Below, piece by piece: positions 31,885 to 38,699 of a stretch of 41,178 bases of DNA (positions are counted from its first letter, which is position 1; each line of letters begins with the position of its first letter). The stretch is from positions 1-41,178 of the IMG/VR virus record IMGVR_UViG_3300036853_000224; one strand, written 5' to 3'. The notes below the pieces were generated by a model that was not told the DNA's origin, made no database searches, and was given only the letters and a program-made list of their open reading frames with translations. Source of the stretch: a virus. The translations under genes and the position numbers were made by a program.

Positions 31885-32190
31885 TTAATTCTTCGTTGCA
31901 TCGCGCGCCTCAACCAGCATGTCACCGCTCGCGATGTTGTCGGCTTCCACGCGCGCGGCGTGGACCTTCGCTTCGTCCATCGTGGGCCATCGCGTGCGGC
32001 CGGACTCGTAATGCCACACGGTGCCGCGGCAGATTCGACAATAGCCGTCGATCGCGCGTTCCAACACGAGTTGCGCTATGGTGTTGCGGAACTGGTGCTC
32101 CGCGTCGCGCTGTTTGATCTTGGCCTCATCCCAAAGCGTCGCCATGATGCAATGGCGTTGCTCACACAGGCACTGCGTGATACAGATCAC
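31885..32190 (-). CDS. Cysteine-rich hypothetical protein
   Basis: A 101-residue protein. The GTG at 32190 sits in a GTGA overlap with the upstream stop; an internal ATG at 32145 would give 86 residues but has no ribosome site. Cysteines cluster in CITQCLCEQRHC near the N-terminus and CRICRG about residue 65. The C-terminal half is helical and charged (MDEAKVHAARVEADNIASGD). Probably a small metal-binding protein. Confidence 0.55.
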   Translation of the reverse strand: MICITQCLCEQRHCIMATLWDEAKIKQRDAEHQFRNTIAQLVLERAIDGYCRICRGTVWHYESGRTRWPTMDEAKVHAARVEADNIASGDMLVEARDATKN

Positions 32191-32537
32191 GCGGCAACTT
32201 CCAACCTGCAACGGAAATACTGCTCGGTCGCCCACAGTTGGCCGGGGTAGCGCAGATGGACCAATCGTATGGTCAACTGCACGCCGGGCGGATCGCCGCA
32301 GATGTACTCATTGAGTGCGTGCAGACTCGACGCCCGGATCAACCGGAAGCTGTGACACGTGAAGTCACCTTCGTTGCGCCGGTAGACGAGGAACAACCCC
32401 GCCGCGGTTTCGCTGGCGGAAGCCAAGAATCCGTCCATGATCTCGGGGAGGAGGAAGGGGGTCGGAGATGCCGCGCGTTGCGGCGCCCTCCGTGGCTTGT
32501 CGTCATCGTCGATTACTCGCACACCATCCAACAACAT
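32187..32537 (-). CDS. Hypothetical protein, first gene of the minus accessory operon
   Basis: A 116-residue protein with a good GGAGGG ribosome site. Residues 1-30 are charged and Pro/Ala-rich. The core (IMDGFLASASETAAGLFLVYR, FTCHSFRLIRASSLHALNEYI, LTIRLVHLRYPGQLW) is mixed alpha/beta. Function unknown. It opens the leftward run of genes down to 27021. The promoter must lie between 32538 and about 32700, but no clear consensus pair is visible. Confidence 0.6.
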   Translation of the reverse strand: MLLDGVRVIDDDDKPRRAPQRAASPTPFLLPEIMDGFLASASETAAGLFLVYRRNEGDFTCHSFRLIRASSLHALNEYICGDPPGVQLTIRLVHLRYPGQLWATEQYFRCRLEVAA

Positions 32538-32836
32538 CCTGGTCCCTCCATTGGAACGGCTCCTATTTGTGCGCGGCCGCTCTCAACCGTAGGTTGTAAT
32601 AGATCCGAAAGCATTTAACAAGACTAAGGTCTACATGATGCGGCGCGATCTTGTTGTTGGCGTGCGCGAGATCGGTGTAAGGTCCGCGCGCCGCCCGACA
32701 ATCGGCGGTTGTAGCGATTCAATGTGAGGAATTCTTAAGCCATGGCGCGACATCCGGGGGTGCGCGCACATGTTGGTACTCCTAAAGGTTGGTGCGGCGG
32801 GATGCGGTCTGCACGTGACCGGGCCAGGACGCCCGA

Positions 32837-32940
32837 CCGGGGTGCTGTGCGCTGGTGGAGGGACCGTCGGCGATCCTGGGGTTGGTGGCCTCCTTGCTCT
32901 CGTGTGGCCCCGGACGCGCCGACCGGCGCACGCACCCCGG
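32837..32940. ncRNA. Long imperfect hairpin, candidate structured RNA
   Basis: An outer stem of 15 bp with one bulge: CCGGGGTGC and GTGCGC (32837-32852, T at 32846 bulged) pair with GCGCAC and GCACCCCGG (32926-32940). An inner stem, GTCGGCG (32866-32872), pairs with CGCCGAC (32917-32923). A third pairs TCC and GGGG around 32874-32881 with CCCCGGA at 32908-32914. About 28 pairs over 104 nt in a non-coding gap suggest a small RNA or leader. High GC raises the chance of accidental pairing. Confidence 0.4.
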
Positions 32941-32950
32941 CGCCATGGAC

Positions 32951-32995
32951 CAGAGCGGACCCGCGCCGCTCTGTGGGCTTCTCCTGAAGCCACAG
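32951..32995 (+). other. Two overlapping, mutually exclusive hairpins
   Basis: CAGAGCG (32951-32957) pairs with CGCTCTG (32967-32973). CTGTGGGCTTC (32971-32981) pairs with GAAGCCACAG (32986-32995) with one bulge and a TCCT loop. Bases 32971-32973 are in both, so only one can form at a time, as in attenuators. A GGCGGGGGTTTCGG tail follows the second hairpin, a weak terminator. Either strand could be the transcript. Confidence 0.35.
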
Positions 32996-33061
32996 GGCGG
33001 GGGTTTCGGATCGCGGCGCAATATAGCGCTTCGGCGTACGTCCGTCCTAGGCGCGCGCTAT

Positions 33062-33082
33062 TGCCTATATCGGTGCCTATAT
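33062..33082 (+). repeat. Left arm-type pair TGCCTATAT x2
   Basis: Two exact copies of TGCCTATAT starting at 33062 and 33074. The same 9-mer pair recurs with identical 12-bp spacing at 33273. Likely integrase arm-binding sites of the P arm. Confidence 0.65.
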
Positions 33083-33186
33083 GGGGTAGGGGCGCGTTTT
33101 GGGAAAGTCTATTTTTACCGGGGTTTTTCGCACGGAATGGGACGGACACCCTCTCCGCCACACTGCCGTCTAATGCCAGATCACCC

Positions 33187-33206
33187 CGTCTCAGATCGTC
33201 TCAGAT
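33187..33206 (+). repeat. Tandem 10-bp repeat CGTCTCAGAT x2
   Basis: Two exact adjacent copies, one helical turn apart, inside the attP candidate and overlapping the GATTC inverted repeat. They could be excisionase or integrase sites. Confidence 0.6.
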
Positions 33207-33214
33207 TCCCAAAG

Positions 33215-33227
33215 AATCAATAATTTA
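33215..33227 (+). promoter_or_regulatory. IHF binding site
   Basis: AATCAATAATTTA matches the IHF consensus WATCAANNNNTTR at every defined position and lies in an AT-rich patch of GC-rich DNA within the attP candidate. Confidence 0.65.
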
Positions 33228-33272
33228 GCGTCTCTTACCATATCATCGCGTCGCATGGCGGCGCACCCCCGT

Positions 33273-33293
33273 TGCCTATATAATTGCCTATAT
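33273..33293 (+). repeat. Right arm-type pair TGCCTATAT x2
   Basis: Exact copies starting at 33273 and 33285, separated by AAT, overlapping the -10 element of the int promoter. Binding of integrase here would repress its own transcription. Confidence 0.65.
33279..33284 (+). promoter_or_regulatory. int promoter -10 element (TATAAT)
   Basis: A perfect TATAAT lies 48 bases before the small gene at 33332 and about 200 before int. No good -35 is seen at 16-18 bp. A second candidate -10 (TATAAG at 33309) sits nearer, with TTGCCT at 33284 as a weak -35 at 19 bp. Confidence 0.5.
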
Positions 33294-33331
33294 GGCGCAC
33301 CCCGCGCCTATAAGACAACGACAACGTAGGG

Positions 33332-33475
33332 ATGCACATGCAAGACAAATTGATGACCGCCGCGGCCTTGGTTGCCGCGCTCGTTCTGTTCGCCGAGATC
33401 GTGACCCACTTCCCGCTCGCCGGCGTCCGCGCCGTGACGCATGCCGTCGAGACGTCCACCCCAGGAGGCCGCTAA
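33332..33475 (+). CDS. Small single-pass membrane protein upstream of int
   Basis: A 47-residue protein. After MHMQDKLM comes a hydrophobic helix (TAAALVAALVLFAEIV, residues 9-24) and a polar tail ending TSTPGGR. A TAGGG element lies right at the ATG. Its stop is two bases before the int ATG, and the int ribosome site (AGGAGG) lies in its last codons, so the two are coupled. Function unknown; its helix could anchor it in the inner membrane. Confidence 0.5.
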   Translation: MHMQDKLMTAAALVAALVLFAEIVTHFPLAGVRAVTHAVETSTPGGR

Positions 33476-33477
33476 CC

Positions 33478-34794
33478 ATGCTCACCGAGAAGACTGTCGC
33501 CGCCGCGAAACCCAACGCCGACAAAGCCTATCGCCTATGGGACGAGGGCGGCGGCGGGCTGTATCTGGACGTCATGACATCCGGCCGCAAGGTCTGGCGG
33601 ATGCAGTGCCGCGTCGCCGGCAAAGACGTGCTGCTGACCTTCGGCCGGTACGATCCCAACGCCGCGACGCATGTGTCACTGAAGCAGGCGCGCGAGCGCC
33701 GCGACAAAGCCCAACGCGACATCCGGGACGGCAAGGACCCGCGCGAAGAAGATCGAAAACGCGAGGCGGCGATCGTCGCGACGCTCAACCCGGCCGATGC
33801 CAACCGGCTGCGCACGGTAGCCCTGGCCTATCTCGACGTCCGCAACGGACAGGACCCGAAAAGCAAACACCAGGACCAACGCCGCCTCGAGATGTATATT
33901 TTCCCGTACAAGGTCGCGCGGTTGGGCGACCGGATCATGGGCGACACTGACATACGCGAACTGGAGGACGGCGATTTACTGGCCGCCCTCCGCGCGATCG
34001 AAGCGAAGGGGTTGCAGCCTCTCGCGCACAAGATCAAAACCCTGTGCAGCGGCATCTGGAAGCACGCGAAGCACTCTCGCAAATGCGCCACCAACATCGT
34101 TGCGGACCTCGCCGGCACGATCAAACGGGGCGACGACAATCACTATGCCAGCATCCAAGAACCGCCGCGGATCGGTAAGTTGTTGCTCGACATAGACGGC
34201 TACTGGGGCCAGCCCGAGACGGTCTATTGTCTGCGCCTGCAACCGTTCTGGTTCCTGCGGTCTCACACGTTGCGTCATATCGAGTGGACGTGGGTCGATT
34301 GGGACAACACATTGATCCGAATCCCGCCCGGCGCGATGAAACGCAAACACTGGCACGTTGTACCGCTCGCCCGTCAGGCGATCGTGTTGTTACGCGAGTT
34401 GCAAGAACTGACCGGCGGTCGGTCCAAATACCTATTCCCGAGTCTGCGCACGACCGGGCGCCCGATCTCCGACGGCACGTTGAACGGGGCGCTGCGGCGT
34501 CTCGGCTACTCCAAAGCCGACCAAACGACGCACGGCTTCCGCGCGATCGCCGACACGCACTTACACGAAATGGGATACGCCGACGGGTGGATCGACGTGC
34601 AAATGTCACACCTGAAGAAGAGCAAGACCAAACGCGCCTATGACTACGCGCAATACCTAGCCGACCCCAACACTGACCGCCGGCCCCGCCATGAGATGAT
34701 GCAAGCCTGGGCGGACTATCTCGACAAGTTGCGCGAAAAAGCGCGGCGCACCCATTCCAACACCAACAACGTCATCCCAATGACAGCAGCCTAA
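33478..34794 (+). CDS. int: Tyrosine integrase (P4 type)
   Basis: A 438-residue recombinase. Residues 1-85 are the DUF4102 arm-binding domain (LYLDVMTSGRKVWRM, TFGRYDPNAATHVSLKQAR). The core-binding region follows (about 105-200), then the catalytic domain: FLRSHTLRHIEW (first Arg), MKRKHWHVVPL (Lys), HGFRAIADTHLHE (HxxR), MSHLKKSKTKRAYDYAQYL (His and nucleophilic Tyr). The segment after the Tyr has a short insertion. The usual Glu after the first Arg is Thr here. AGGAGG precedes the ATG. It integrates phage DNA at attP, next to which it lies. Confidence 0.95.
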   Translation: MLTEKTVAAAKPNADKAYRLWDEGGGGLYLDVMTSGRKVWRMQCRVAGKDVLLTFGRYDPNAATHVSLKQARERRDKAQRDIRDGKDPREEDRKREAAIVATLNPADANRLRTVALAYLDVRNGQDPKSKHQDQRRLEMYIFPYKVARLGDRIMGDTDIRELEDGDLLAALRAIEAKGLQPLAHKIKTLCSGIWKHAKHSRKCATNIVADLAGTIKRGDDNHYASIQEPPRIGKLLLDIDGYWGQPETVYCLRLQPFWFLRSHTLRHIEWTWVDWDNTLIRIPPGAMKRKHWHVVPLARQAIVLLRELQELTGGRSKYLFPSLRTTGRPISDGTLNGALRRLGYSKADQTTHGFRAIADTHLHEMGYADGWIDVQMSHLKKSKTKRAYDYAQYLADPNTDRRPRHEMMQAWADYLDKLREKARRTHSNTNNVIPMTAA

Positions 34795-34811
34795 AAAGAG
34801 AGAAAACAACC

Positions 34812-35198
34812 ATGCAAGCTATCGAACGACAGATCCTGATCGCACTACTGAAGGACATGCGCGCCGCCGGCTACCAACCGGCGGCCGTGTGGGACGGTGA
34901 GCAGTATGTCATTGCGCGCAGCGACGGCGATGTTATGAGCATCGACTCGAAGGCCGGCAGCGGCTATGAGCGCATTGCACGCCCGCTCACGGATCGGGAG
35001 GCATTAGAGGCGATTGACAGCGTGTGCGACTCGACGCTGCACTTTACGCACCACAACGCTGAGACCTGGGGAAATCGCGGCGTGTTGCTGATCCTAGGCA
35101 ATGGCGAGGACGTTATCAGCGACTCTCACGACGCCAAGGACGAGCCGTTCGGAGAGATTATCGACGCCGTCTGTCGCCGGATCGGCCGGACATCCTAG
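34812..35198 (+). CDS. Hypothetical protein downstream of int
   Basis: A 128-residue acidic alpha/beta protein with a purine-rich ribosome site (AAAAAGAGAG). It begins with a helix (AIERQILIALLKDMRAAGY), has beta strands (QYVIARSDGDVMSID), and ends with a helix (FGEIIDAVCRRIG). Central WGNRGVLLILGNGEDVIS suggests a small enzyme-like or binding fold. No homology recognised. A terminator follows at once. Confidence 0.65.
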   Translation: MQAIERQILIALLKDMRAAGYQPAAVWDGEQYVIARSDGDVMSIDSKAGSGYERIARPLTDREALEAIDSVCDSTLHFTHHNAETWGNRGVLLILGNGEDVISDSHDAKDEPFGEIIDAVCRRIGRTS

Positions 35199-35212
35199 TC
35201 CGCGCCCCGAAT

Positions 35213-35238
35213 GGGTCGCCCCGTCCTGGGGGCGGCCC
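35213..35238. terminator. Terminator between int unit and leftward early operon
   Basis: A 10-bp GC-rich stem (GGGTCGCCCC with GGGGCGGCCC, one G-T wobble) and a 6-base loop, followed by CTTC on the plus strand. It lies 15 bases after the 34812 gene and 18 bases beyond the last minus frame, so it may stop transcription from both sides. The T tract is short. Confidence 0.65.
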
Positions 35239-35255
35239 CTTCATCACCGCAGGCG

Positions 35256-35361
35256 TCAATTCACCAGCGACTTGCGGAACTTCTGCAACTCAGCATCGAT
35301 TAGCATGCTCGGTCGGCACGCCGCGTGCCGAACTCAACAAGCGAATCACATACACCGTCAC
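35256..35361 (-). pseudogene. Small gene apparently split by a frameshift
   Basis: A GTG at 35361 sits in a GTGA overlap behind a strong AGGAGG, giving 23 residues (VYVIRLLSSARGVPTEH and a short end) before a stop at 35290. A second frame starting at ATG 35306, offset by one base, encodes 16 residues (LIDAELQKFRKSLVN). Read together they look like one short protein of about 35 residues interrupted by a one-base change. It is the last gene of the leftward operon. It could also be two tiny separate frames or chance. Confidence 0.35.
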
Positions 35362-35558
35362 GGCGTCACCTCCTGCCAACGGCTGTCGGGGCCGTCTCCC
35401 TCAGTGTTGAATGCTTGCACCATCGTGACGTTATCGCCGGCAAGCTGGAGCAGCTCTATTCGAGTGATCGGATACAACATCACGCGCTTGACTTCGCCGG
35501 TCTCACGGTCGAGCAAATAGGCCACGGCGGAGGCATACGCGCGTTGCGGTGCTGTCAC
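35358..35558 (-). CDS. Hypothetical small protein
   Basis: A 66-residue protein starting at GTG in a GTGA overlap. It has LLDRETGEVKRVMLYPITR and IELLQLAGDNVTMVQAF, a beta hairpin plus helix. No known motif. Part of a string of coupled early genes. Confidence 0.55.
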   Translation of the reverse strand: MTAPQRAYASAVAYLLDRETGEVKRVMLYPITRIELLQLAGDNVTMVQAFNTEGDGPDSRWQEVTP

Positions 35559-35815
35559 AGGATCATTCTCAGATCAAACACGCGCCGCGCCGCGGGGGTC
35601 GGCGGCCGTTGTTCCTGCAGAGACGCGGCAAACTCCCGCGCGATCTCTTCCGGGACCGGTTCCTCGATCACGGGCGCGATCCGCGTCACGAAGCAGACGA
35701 CCGGTATGCCGCTCTCGGTCTTGCCTTCCCATACGCGCGCAGGGACCGCCGGCCCGTCGCCGTTATCGGTCACCAACTCGATGACCTTGTCGGTAGATTC
35801 AATCGTGATCTTCAT
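35555..35815 (-). CDS. Hypothetical phage protein
   Basis: An 86-residue protein: KITIESTDKVIELVTDNGDG, then VPARVWEGKTESGIPVVCFV, RIAPVIEEPVPEEIAREFA and a basic tail. This arrangement recurs in phage early operons. The ATG at 35815 is in an ATGA overlap with the preceding gene; the longer frame upstream is not needed. Confidence 0.65.
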   Translation of the reverse strand: MKITIESTDKVIELVTDNGDGPAVPARVWEGKTESGIPVVCFVTRIAPVIEEPVPEEIAREFAASLQEQRPPTPAARRVFDLRMIL

Positions 35816-36018
35816 TTGCGTCGCCTCCTGAACTCGCCCGCCTTCGGGCATGTTGTGAAGTGCGAGACGTGGCGGCCGTGCTCATAGTTCACGTCGCCCG
35901 TCTCGACGGTGTTGGAATTGACCGGGATCAGCTTGCCGGCCGCGGTAATCAGCCAGACGATCGGCGCGCTGCAGGCGCGGCAGACGCCATACCGCGGCGT
36001 TGGAGGGACCCGGCTCAC
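35812..36018 (-). CDS. Zinc-ribbon-type mini-protein
   Basis: A 68-residue protein starting at GTG in a GTGA overlap. CRAC (residues 13-16) with a later H-F-T-T-C, in the order CRACSAPIVWLITAAGKLIPV then HFTTCPKAGEFRRRRK, forms a probable one-zinc ribbon with a basic tail. A common type of phage protein, role unknown. Confidence 0.65.
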   Translation of the reverse strand: MSRVPPTPRYGVCRACSAPIVWLITAAGKLIPVNSNTVETGDVNYEHGRHVSHFTTCPKAGEFRRRRK

Positions 36019-36215
36019 GTACGTTGCAGCCGTTCGTAATCGGCTTTCGAGGGCGCCCGGTGCGGCCACAGGCCGGTCTCTTTCTCGTAACACGGCGCGC
36101 AGCGGTATCGATGCAAACCGGGCGTGATCAGGTAAATCGTCGTCGGGAAGGTGCTGCACCCGGCGCAATTGCCAATGCGGACTTCCGGGAGCGGGTCAGG
36201 TTGGCGCCGGCTCAT
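36015..36215 (-). CDS. Zinc-ribbon mini-protein
   Basis: A 66-residue protein with CAGC (residues 17-20) and CAPC (about residue 39), flanked by TTIYLITPGLHRYR and YEKETGLWPHR. Two CxxC pairs 18 residues apart indicate a zinc ribbon. It overlaps both neighbours by four bases. Confidence 0.65.
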   Translation of the reverse strand: MSRRQPDPLPEVRIGNCAGCSTFPTTIYLITPGLHRYRCAPCYEKETGLWPHRAPSKADYERLQRT

Positions 36216-36496
36216 AGGGATCGACTCAGCGAGTCGCGCGCCATCTTGACACTCGCGACCGCGGCCCTGGCGATATCCTTGTACTCGCGCGCCTGCAGGC
36301 CATAGTAGCCGTCACCGGTGGCGATCGCGCGCAACGCCGTCAACATCTCCTCGTGTGAGTTGATGGCGGTCGCTAGGTTGACCGCCCACTCGCTGTCCTG
36401 CGGCCCGATGGCAATGTAGGCGATCGTGCGACCGTCGCACTTGAGGGCGATTCGAGTGTTGGTCTCGACGATAACGACTGGCCGCCGCGTGATCAT
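36212..36496 (-). CDS. Hypothetical protein
   Basis: A 94-residue protein. An N-terminal beta sheet (PVVIVETNTRIALKCDGRTIAYIAIGP-type strands) is followed by helices (WAVNLATAINSHEEMLTALR, YKDIARAAVASVKMA). The ATG at 36496 overlaps the previous stop; the longer frame upstream overlaps two genes. Function unknown. Confidence 0.6.
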   Translation of the reverse strand: MITRRPVVIVETNTRIALKCDGRTIAYIAIGPQDSEWAVNLATAINSHEEMLTALRAIATGDGYYGLQAREYKDIARAAVASVKMARDSLSRSL

Positions 36497-36783
36497 GACT
36501 GCCCGGTCTTGCGCAACTTCGCCCTGACCAGGTCGAGCGCGGTTTGGGCGACGATGCGCAGAACGCCCGTCGAGATCCGCTCCAGGCATGCGGCGTGCCC
36601 GGTGTTGTAGGCAGCGGAGCCGAGCAGCTCGCCGAGCAGCTGAGCCACGCTGATCAACATGTCTTGATCGCTCACCGTCGGGTGATTCTTGGCCCATTCG
36701 TCAATGATGCGCGGCAGGTAGCAGTGCAGGCAGTTCTCATCTGCCGGGCCCCCGGTCAGTTCTTCGAATCCGAGGCCGCTCAC
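36493..36783 (-). CDS. Hypothetical helical protein
   Basis: A 96-residue protein starting at GTG in a GTGA overlap with the AlpA-like gene. ENCLHCYLPRIIDEWAKNHP at the start could bind metal through one CxxC. The rest is helical (MLISVAQLLGELLGSAAYN, VLRIVAQTALDLVRAKLRK). Function unknown. Confidence 0.6.
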   Translation of the reverse strand: MSGLGFEELTGGPADENCLHCYLPRIIDEWAKNHPTVSDQDMLISVAQLLGELLGSAAYNTGHAACLERISTGVLRIVAQTALDLVRAKLRKTGQS

Positions 36784-37037
36784 GACTGCACATCCCGCTG
36801 CGCGTCCGCGCGCGCCTGCAACCACTCATCAAGCTCATGTTCAAACCAACCCGTTGCCCGCTCCGTGATCTTGAACGGCTTCGGGAACTTGTCTGCCTTG
36901 ACCCAGCGCCAGATCGTCGCCGGCGACAGGCCGGTTTTCTTCACGACCTCCGGCATGCGCAGCACCGGGCCACCTTTCGCGCGCTTCATCGCGACTACAT
37001 TCCTCGTATTCGAGTCATCTGACCGCAGTGTTGACAT
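36780..37037 (-). CDS. AlpA-family regulator / possible excisionase
   Basis: An 85-residue protein with a MerR-like winged HTH: LRMPEVVKKTGLSPATIWRW, KADKFPKPFKITERATGWF and HELDEWLQAR. AlpA proteins act as excisionases or activators of int-linked functions. I choose the ATG at 37037 for its GGAGG ribosome site, though it overlaps the upstream gene by 43 bases; an ATG at 36989 would give a 69-residue core. Since int is nearby, this is the best Xis candidate. Confidence 0.75.
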   Translation of the reverse strand: MSTLRSDDSNTRNVVAMKRAKGGPVLRMPEVVKKTGLSPATIWRWVKADKFPKPFKITERATGWFEHELDEWLQARADAQRDVQS

Positions 37038-37303
37038 TTGCAGGACCTCCGTCGCTCGTGTTCGATTTTGAGTTGCAGGTATCGGCGCCGGGCTTCCATC
37101 CAACGCGACTCATACATAGAAAGCTGCGCAATCACCCAAATCGGGTTCAGCTTTGCGCCGCAGCTGCCGCAGGTGACCTCATTCTCAGACTCACAGAAGA
37201 TGTACGTCGCCGGGAAGTGTGAACAGCCGGCAATCACCGACTTCCGCTCGAGCGACCGGTCGTTCGCGCGCTTCTTGAGCGGAAAGTTGATGATCTCCGT
37301 CAT
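36995..37303 (-). CDS. Zinc-binding phage protein
   Basis: A 102-residue protein. CSHFPATYIFCESENEVTC, then GSCGAKLNPIWVI and CKCQHCGQMTRIRG place cysteines in two CxxC-type sites separated by a long helix (YESRWMEARRRYLQLKIEHE). This matches a widespread phage family with CxxC zinc sites at both ends. It starts in an ATGA overlap. Confidence 0.7.
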   Translation of the reverse strand: MTEIINFPLKKRANDRSLERKSVIAGCSHFPATYIFCESENEVTCGSCGAKLNPIWVIAQLSMYESRWMEARRRYLQLKIEHERRRSCKCQHCGQMTRIRGM

Positions 37304-37620
37304 CGCAGGAACACGCACTCCGTCGGGTCGGTGAGGCCGGGCGTGTAAAACTTGGTTGAAGTAGATGCGAGGAACTCCCCCGGCATCAACACGCGCGGCC
37401 GCCCGTCCGCCATCACAGACGGCAGCGGCCGTGTAACGCGGCCGATCGACCATATCCACTCGCTGGTCTCCGCGACACAGTAGTCGCTACCTTCCTTGAA
37501 TCGCGAGAGCAGATAATCGCCCGTCGTCGTGCGCGGGCATTCGCTGACATCGATGGCGCGATGTTCCCGTAGCTTCTGCAACATCCGCATGTTCTGGCGG
37601 CGCAATTCAACACTACTCAT
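37300..37620 (-). CDS. Conserved phage early protein
   Basis: A 106-residue protein: a helical N-terminus (ELRRQNMRMLQKLREHRAID), then beta strands (DYCVAETSEWIWSIGRV, FLASTSTKFYTPGL). The order resembles small proteins placed next to phage recombination genes. Its start overlaps the ATPase stop by four bases. Function unknown. Confidence 0.6.
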   Translation of the reverse strand: MSSVELRRQNMRMLQKLREHRAIDVSECPRTTTGDYLLSRFKEGSDYCVAETSEWIWSIGRVTRPLPSVMADGRPRVLMPGEFLASTSTKFYTPGLTDPTECVFLR

Positions 37621-38699
37621 GTTGTCAGCTCCAGTTGTTTGCCTTCATTCTCCGTCATGCGTTCGACGGCGCCGTCGGCCGCTTGTTTGAGTCGGCGCTT
37701 ATCCGGCCCGCTCAGTTTCGCCCATAGCTCCCGGCGCCGGTTTTCCAACTCCTCGTATTCAATCCGGCCGCAGTTGGCATAGCGCTTGACCAGCTCGTCG
37801 GCGCTGTACGCCTTCGCCGGTTTCGCAGGCGGGGCAGGATCGATCCGCGGTGGCGGCGAGTCACCGGCCGCCCAGATGGCGAACGCCGCACCAACACGCT
37901 CGTCCAGAGGCTTCTTGAGGTCAACGAACTCGCGATGTTGTTCCTCTAGTTTGATTGGTTTCGGGAAACCCGGTTCAACCTCCGTGAGTAGAAAGCTCGC
38001 AGTCAGCTCGAACGGCAGGCGCTTCTCGCAGATCGGAACCCAACCGGCCAACCCGGTGCGGGTCTTTTTCGGCTGGATCTCCAGCTTGCCATCCTTGCCG
38101 CGCGCCATCTCGATTTTCTCCTCAGCGCGAAAGCACAGGATCAGATGCGAGCGAAGTTGCAGGAGGCGGTTGACCATCCGTCGGTGCGACATCTTCGGCG
38201 CAACCCATGCGGCCATTTTGCAGCGCTCGCGTTTATCCCAGTCCTGCCCGGCCATCCGGTCAAGCTCCTCCTCCTGCCATTCCAACATCCCGCCTTCGCC
38301 TTCCCACTCATGCGAAGCCGAGTCAACAACAACAACCGGATACCGCGCCGCCTCCGCGGCGGCGATGGCGTCCTGGTAGGTCTGAGGGCGGAACGGCGCA
38401 ACCAGCTCGCTATGGTCAAACACAAACTGACCGCGTTCGAGCACCGTCTGACCTTTGCGCGGCGCATAGTGCAGCGCGCGGCGTGCTTCGGTGTCAGAAA
38501 CCGCAAAGCGACGGCCACACGTGCAGCGAGCCGTGAATTTGCAAGTGCAGGGGCCGCCGGCGAGGCCGGTGGCGAGCGCCAGGGCAGAATAGGTCTTGCC
38601 CGAACCGGTGCCGCCTGCGAGTCCGATGAGGAGCGTTGTACGCTCGCGCACTCCCGGCGCAAATGACACCGCCGAGCGGGCGGCCGCGCCGCGACTCAC
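37617..38699 (-). CDS. RecA-like AAA ATPase (Sak4 type) with cysteine insertion
   Basis: A 360-residue protein starting at GTG in a GTGA overlap with the nuclease gene. Walker A GGTGSGKT (29-36), Walker B YPVVVVDS (D126) then HEWEGEGG, as in phage RecA-fold ATPases that assist recombination. Between helix A and the next strand is a short insertion with C51-x-C53 and C59-x-C61 that most relatives lack, a possible zinc knuckle. C-terminal residues 300-360 form a charged helical tail (LVKRYANCGRIEYEELENRR). It likely pairs with the adjacent PD-(D/E)XK nuclease in phage recombination. Confidence 0.8.
   Translation of the reverse strand: MSRGAAARSAVSFAPGVRERTTLLIGLAGGTGSGKTYSALALATGLAGGPCTCKFTARCTCGRRFAVSDTEARRALHYAPRKGQTVLERGQFVFDHSELVAPFRPQTYQDAIAAAEAARYPVVVVDSASHEWEGEGGMLEWQEEELDRMAGQDWDKRERCKMAAWVAPKMSHRRMVNRLLQLRSHLILCFRAEEKIEMARGKDGKLEIQPKKTRTGLAGWVPICEKRLPFELTASFLLTEVEPGFPKPIKLEEQHREFVDLKKPLDERVGAAFAIWAAGDSPPPRIDPAPPAKPAKAYSADELVKRYANCGRIEYEELENRRRELWAKLSGPDKRRLKQAADGAVERMTENEGKQLELTT

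Larger units (their letters stand above)
32538..33061. other. Non-coding region between minus operon and attP
   Basis: A 524-bp stretch without a convincing gene. Left part (32580-32730) is less GC-rich and likely holds the promoter for the leftward operon. The middle contains a long hairpin (32837-32940) and two mutually exclusive hairpins (32951-32995). Open frames here (for example plus 32742-32987) are Arg/Pro/Gly-rich without family features, so I leave them out. Confidence 0.5.
33062..33313. other. Probable attP (phage attachment site) region
   Basis: Immediately upstream of int. TGCCTATAT occurs four times as two pairs with 12-bp period, at 33062/33074 and 33273/33285, with a degenerate fifth (GCCTATA) at 33306. 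Between the pairs lie a tandem 10-bp repeat (33187-33206), an inverted repeat GATTC-CCAAA-GAATC (33204-33218) and a perfect IHF consensus (33215-33227). This is the plan of a lambda-type attP: arm sites on both sides of a core with IHF bending. The exact crossover is not determined. Confidence 0.6.

Noticed and set aside
32742-32987. 81-residue plus frame with a TGAGGA element upstream
   Set aside because: Composition is Arg/Trp/Pro-rich, it has no recognisable fold, and the DNA is explained better by paired stems. A small gene cannot be excluded.
32631-33161. 176-residue minus frame across the gene-free region
   Set aside because: Arg/Pro-rich with no domain, and it overlaps the hairpins and the left attP arm repeats.
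33187-33240. tRNA 3' end as integration core
   Set aside because: P4-type integrases often use tRNA genes, but no TPsiC-loop or CCA-end sequence could be recognised here.
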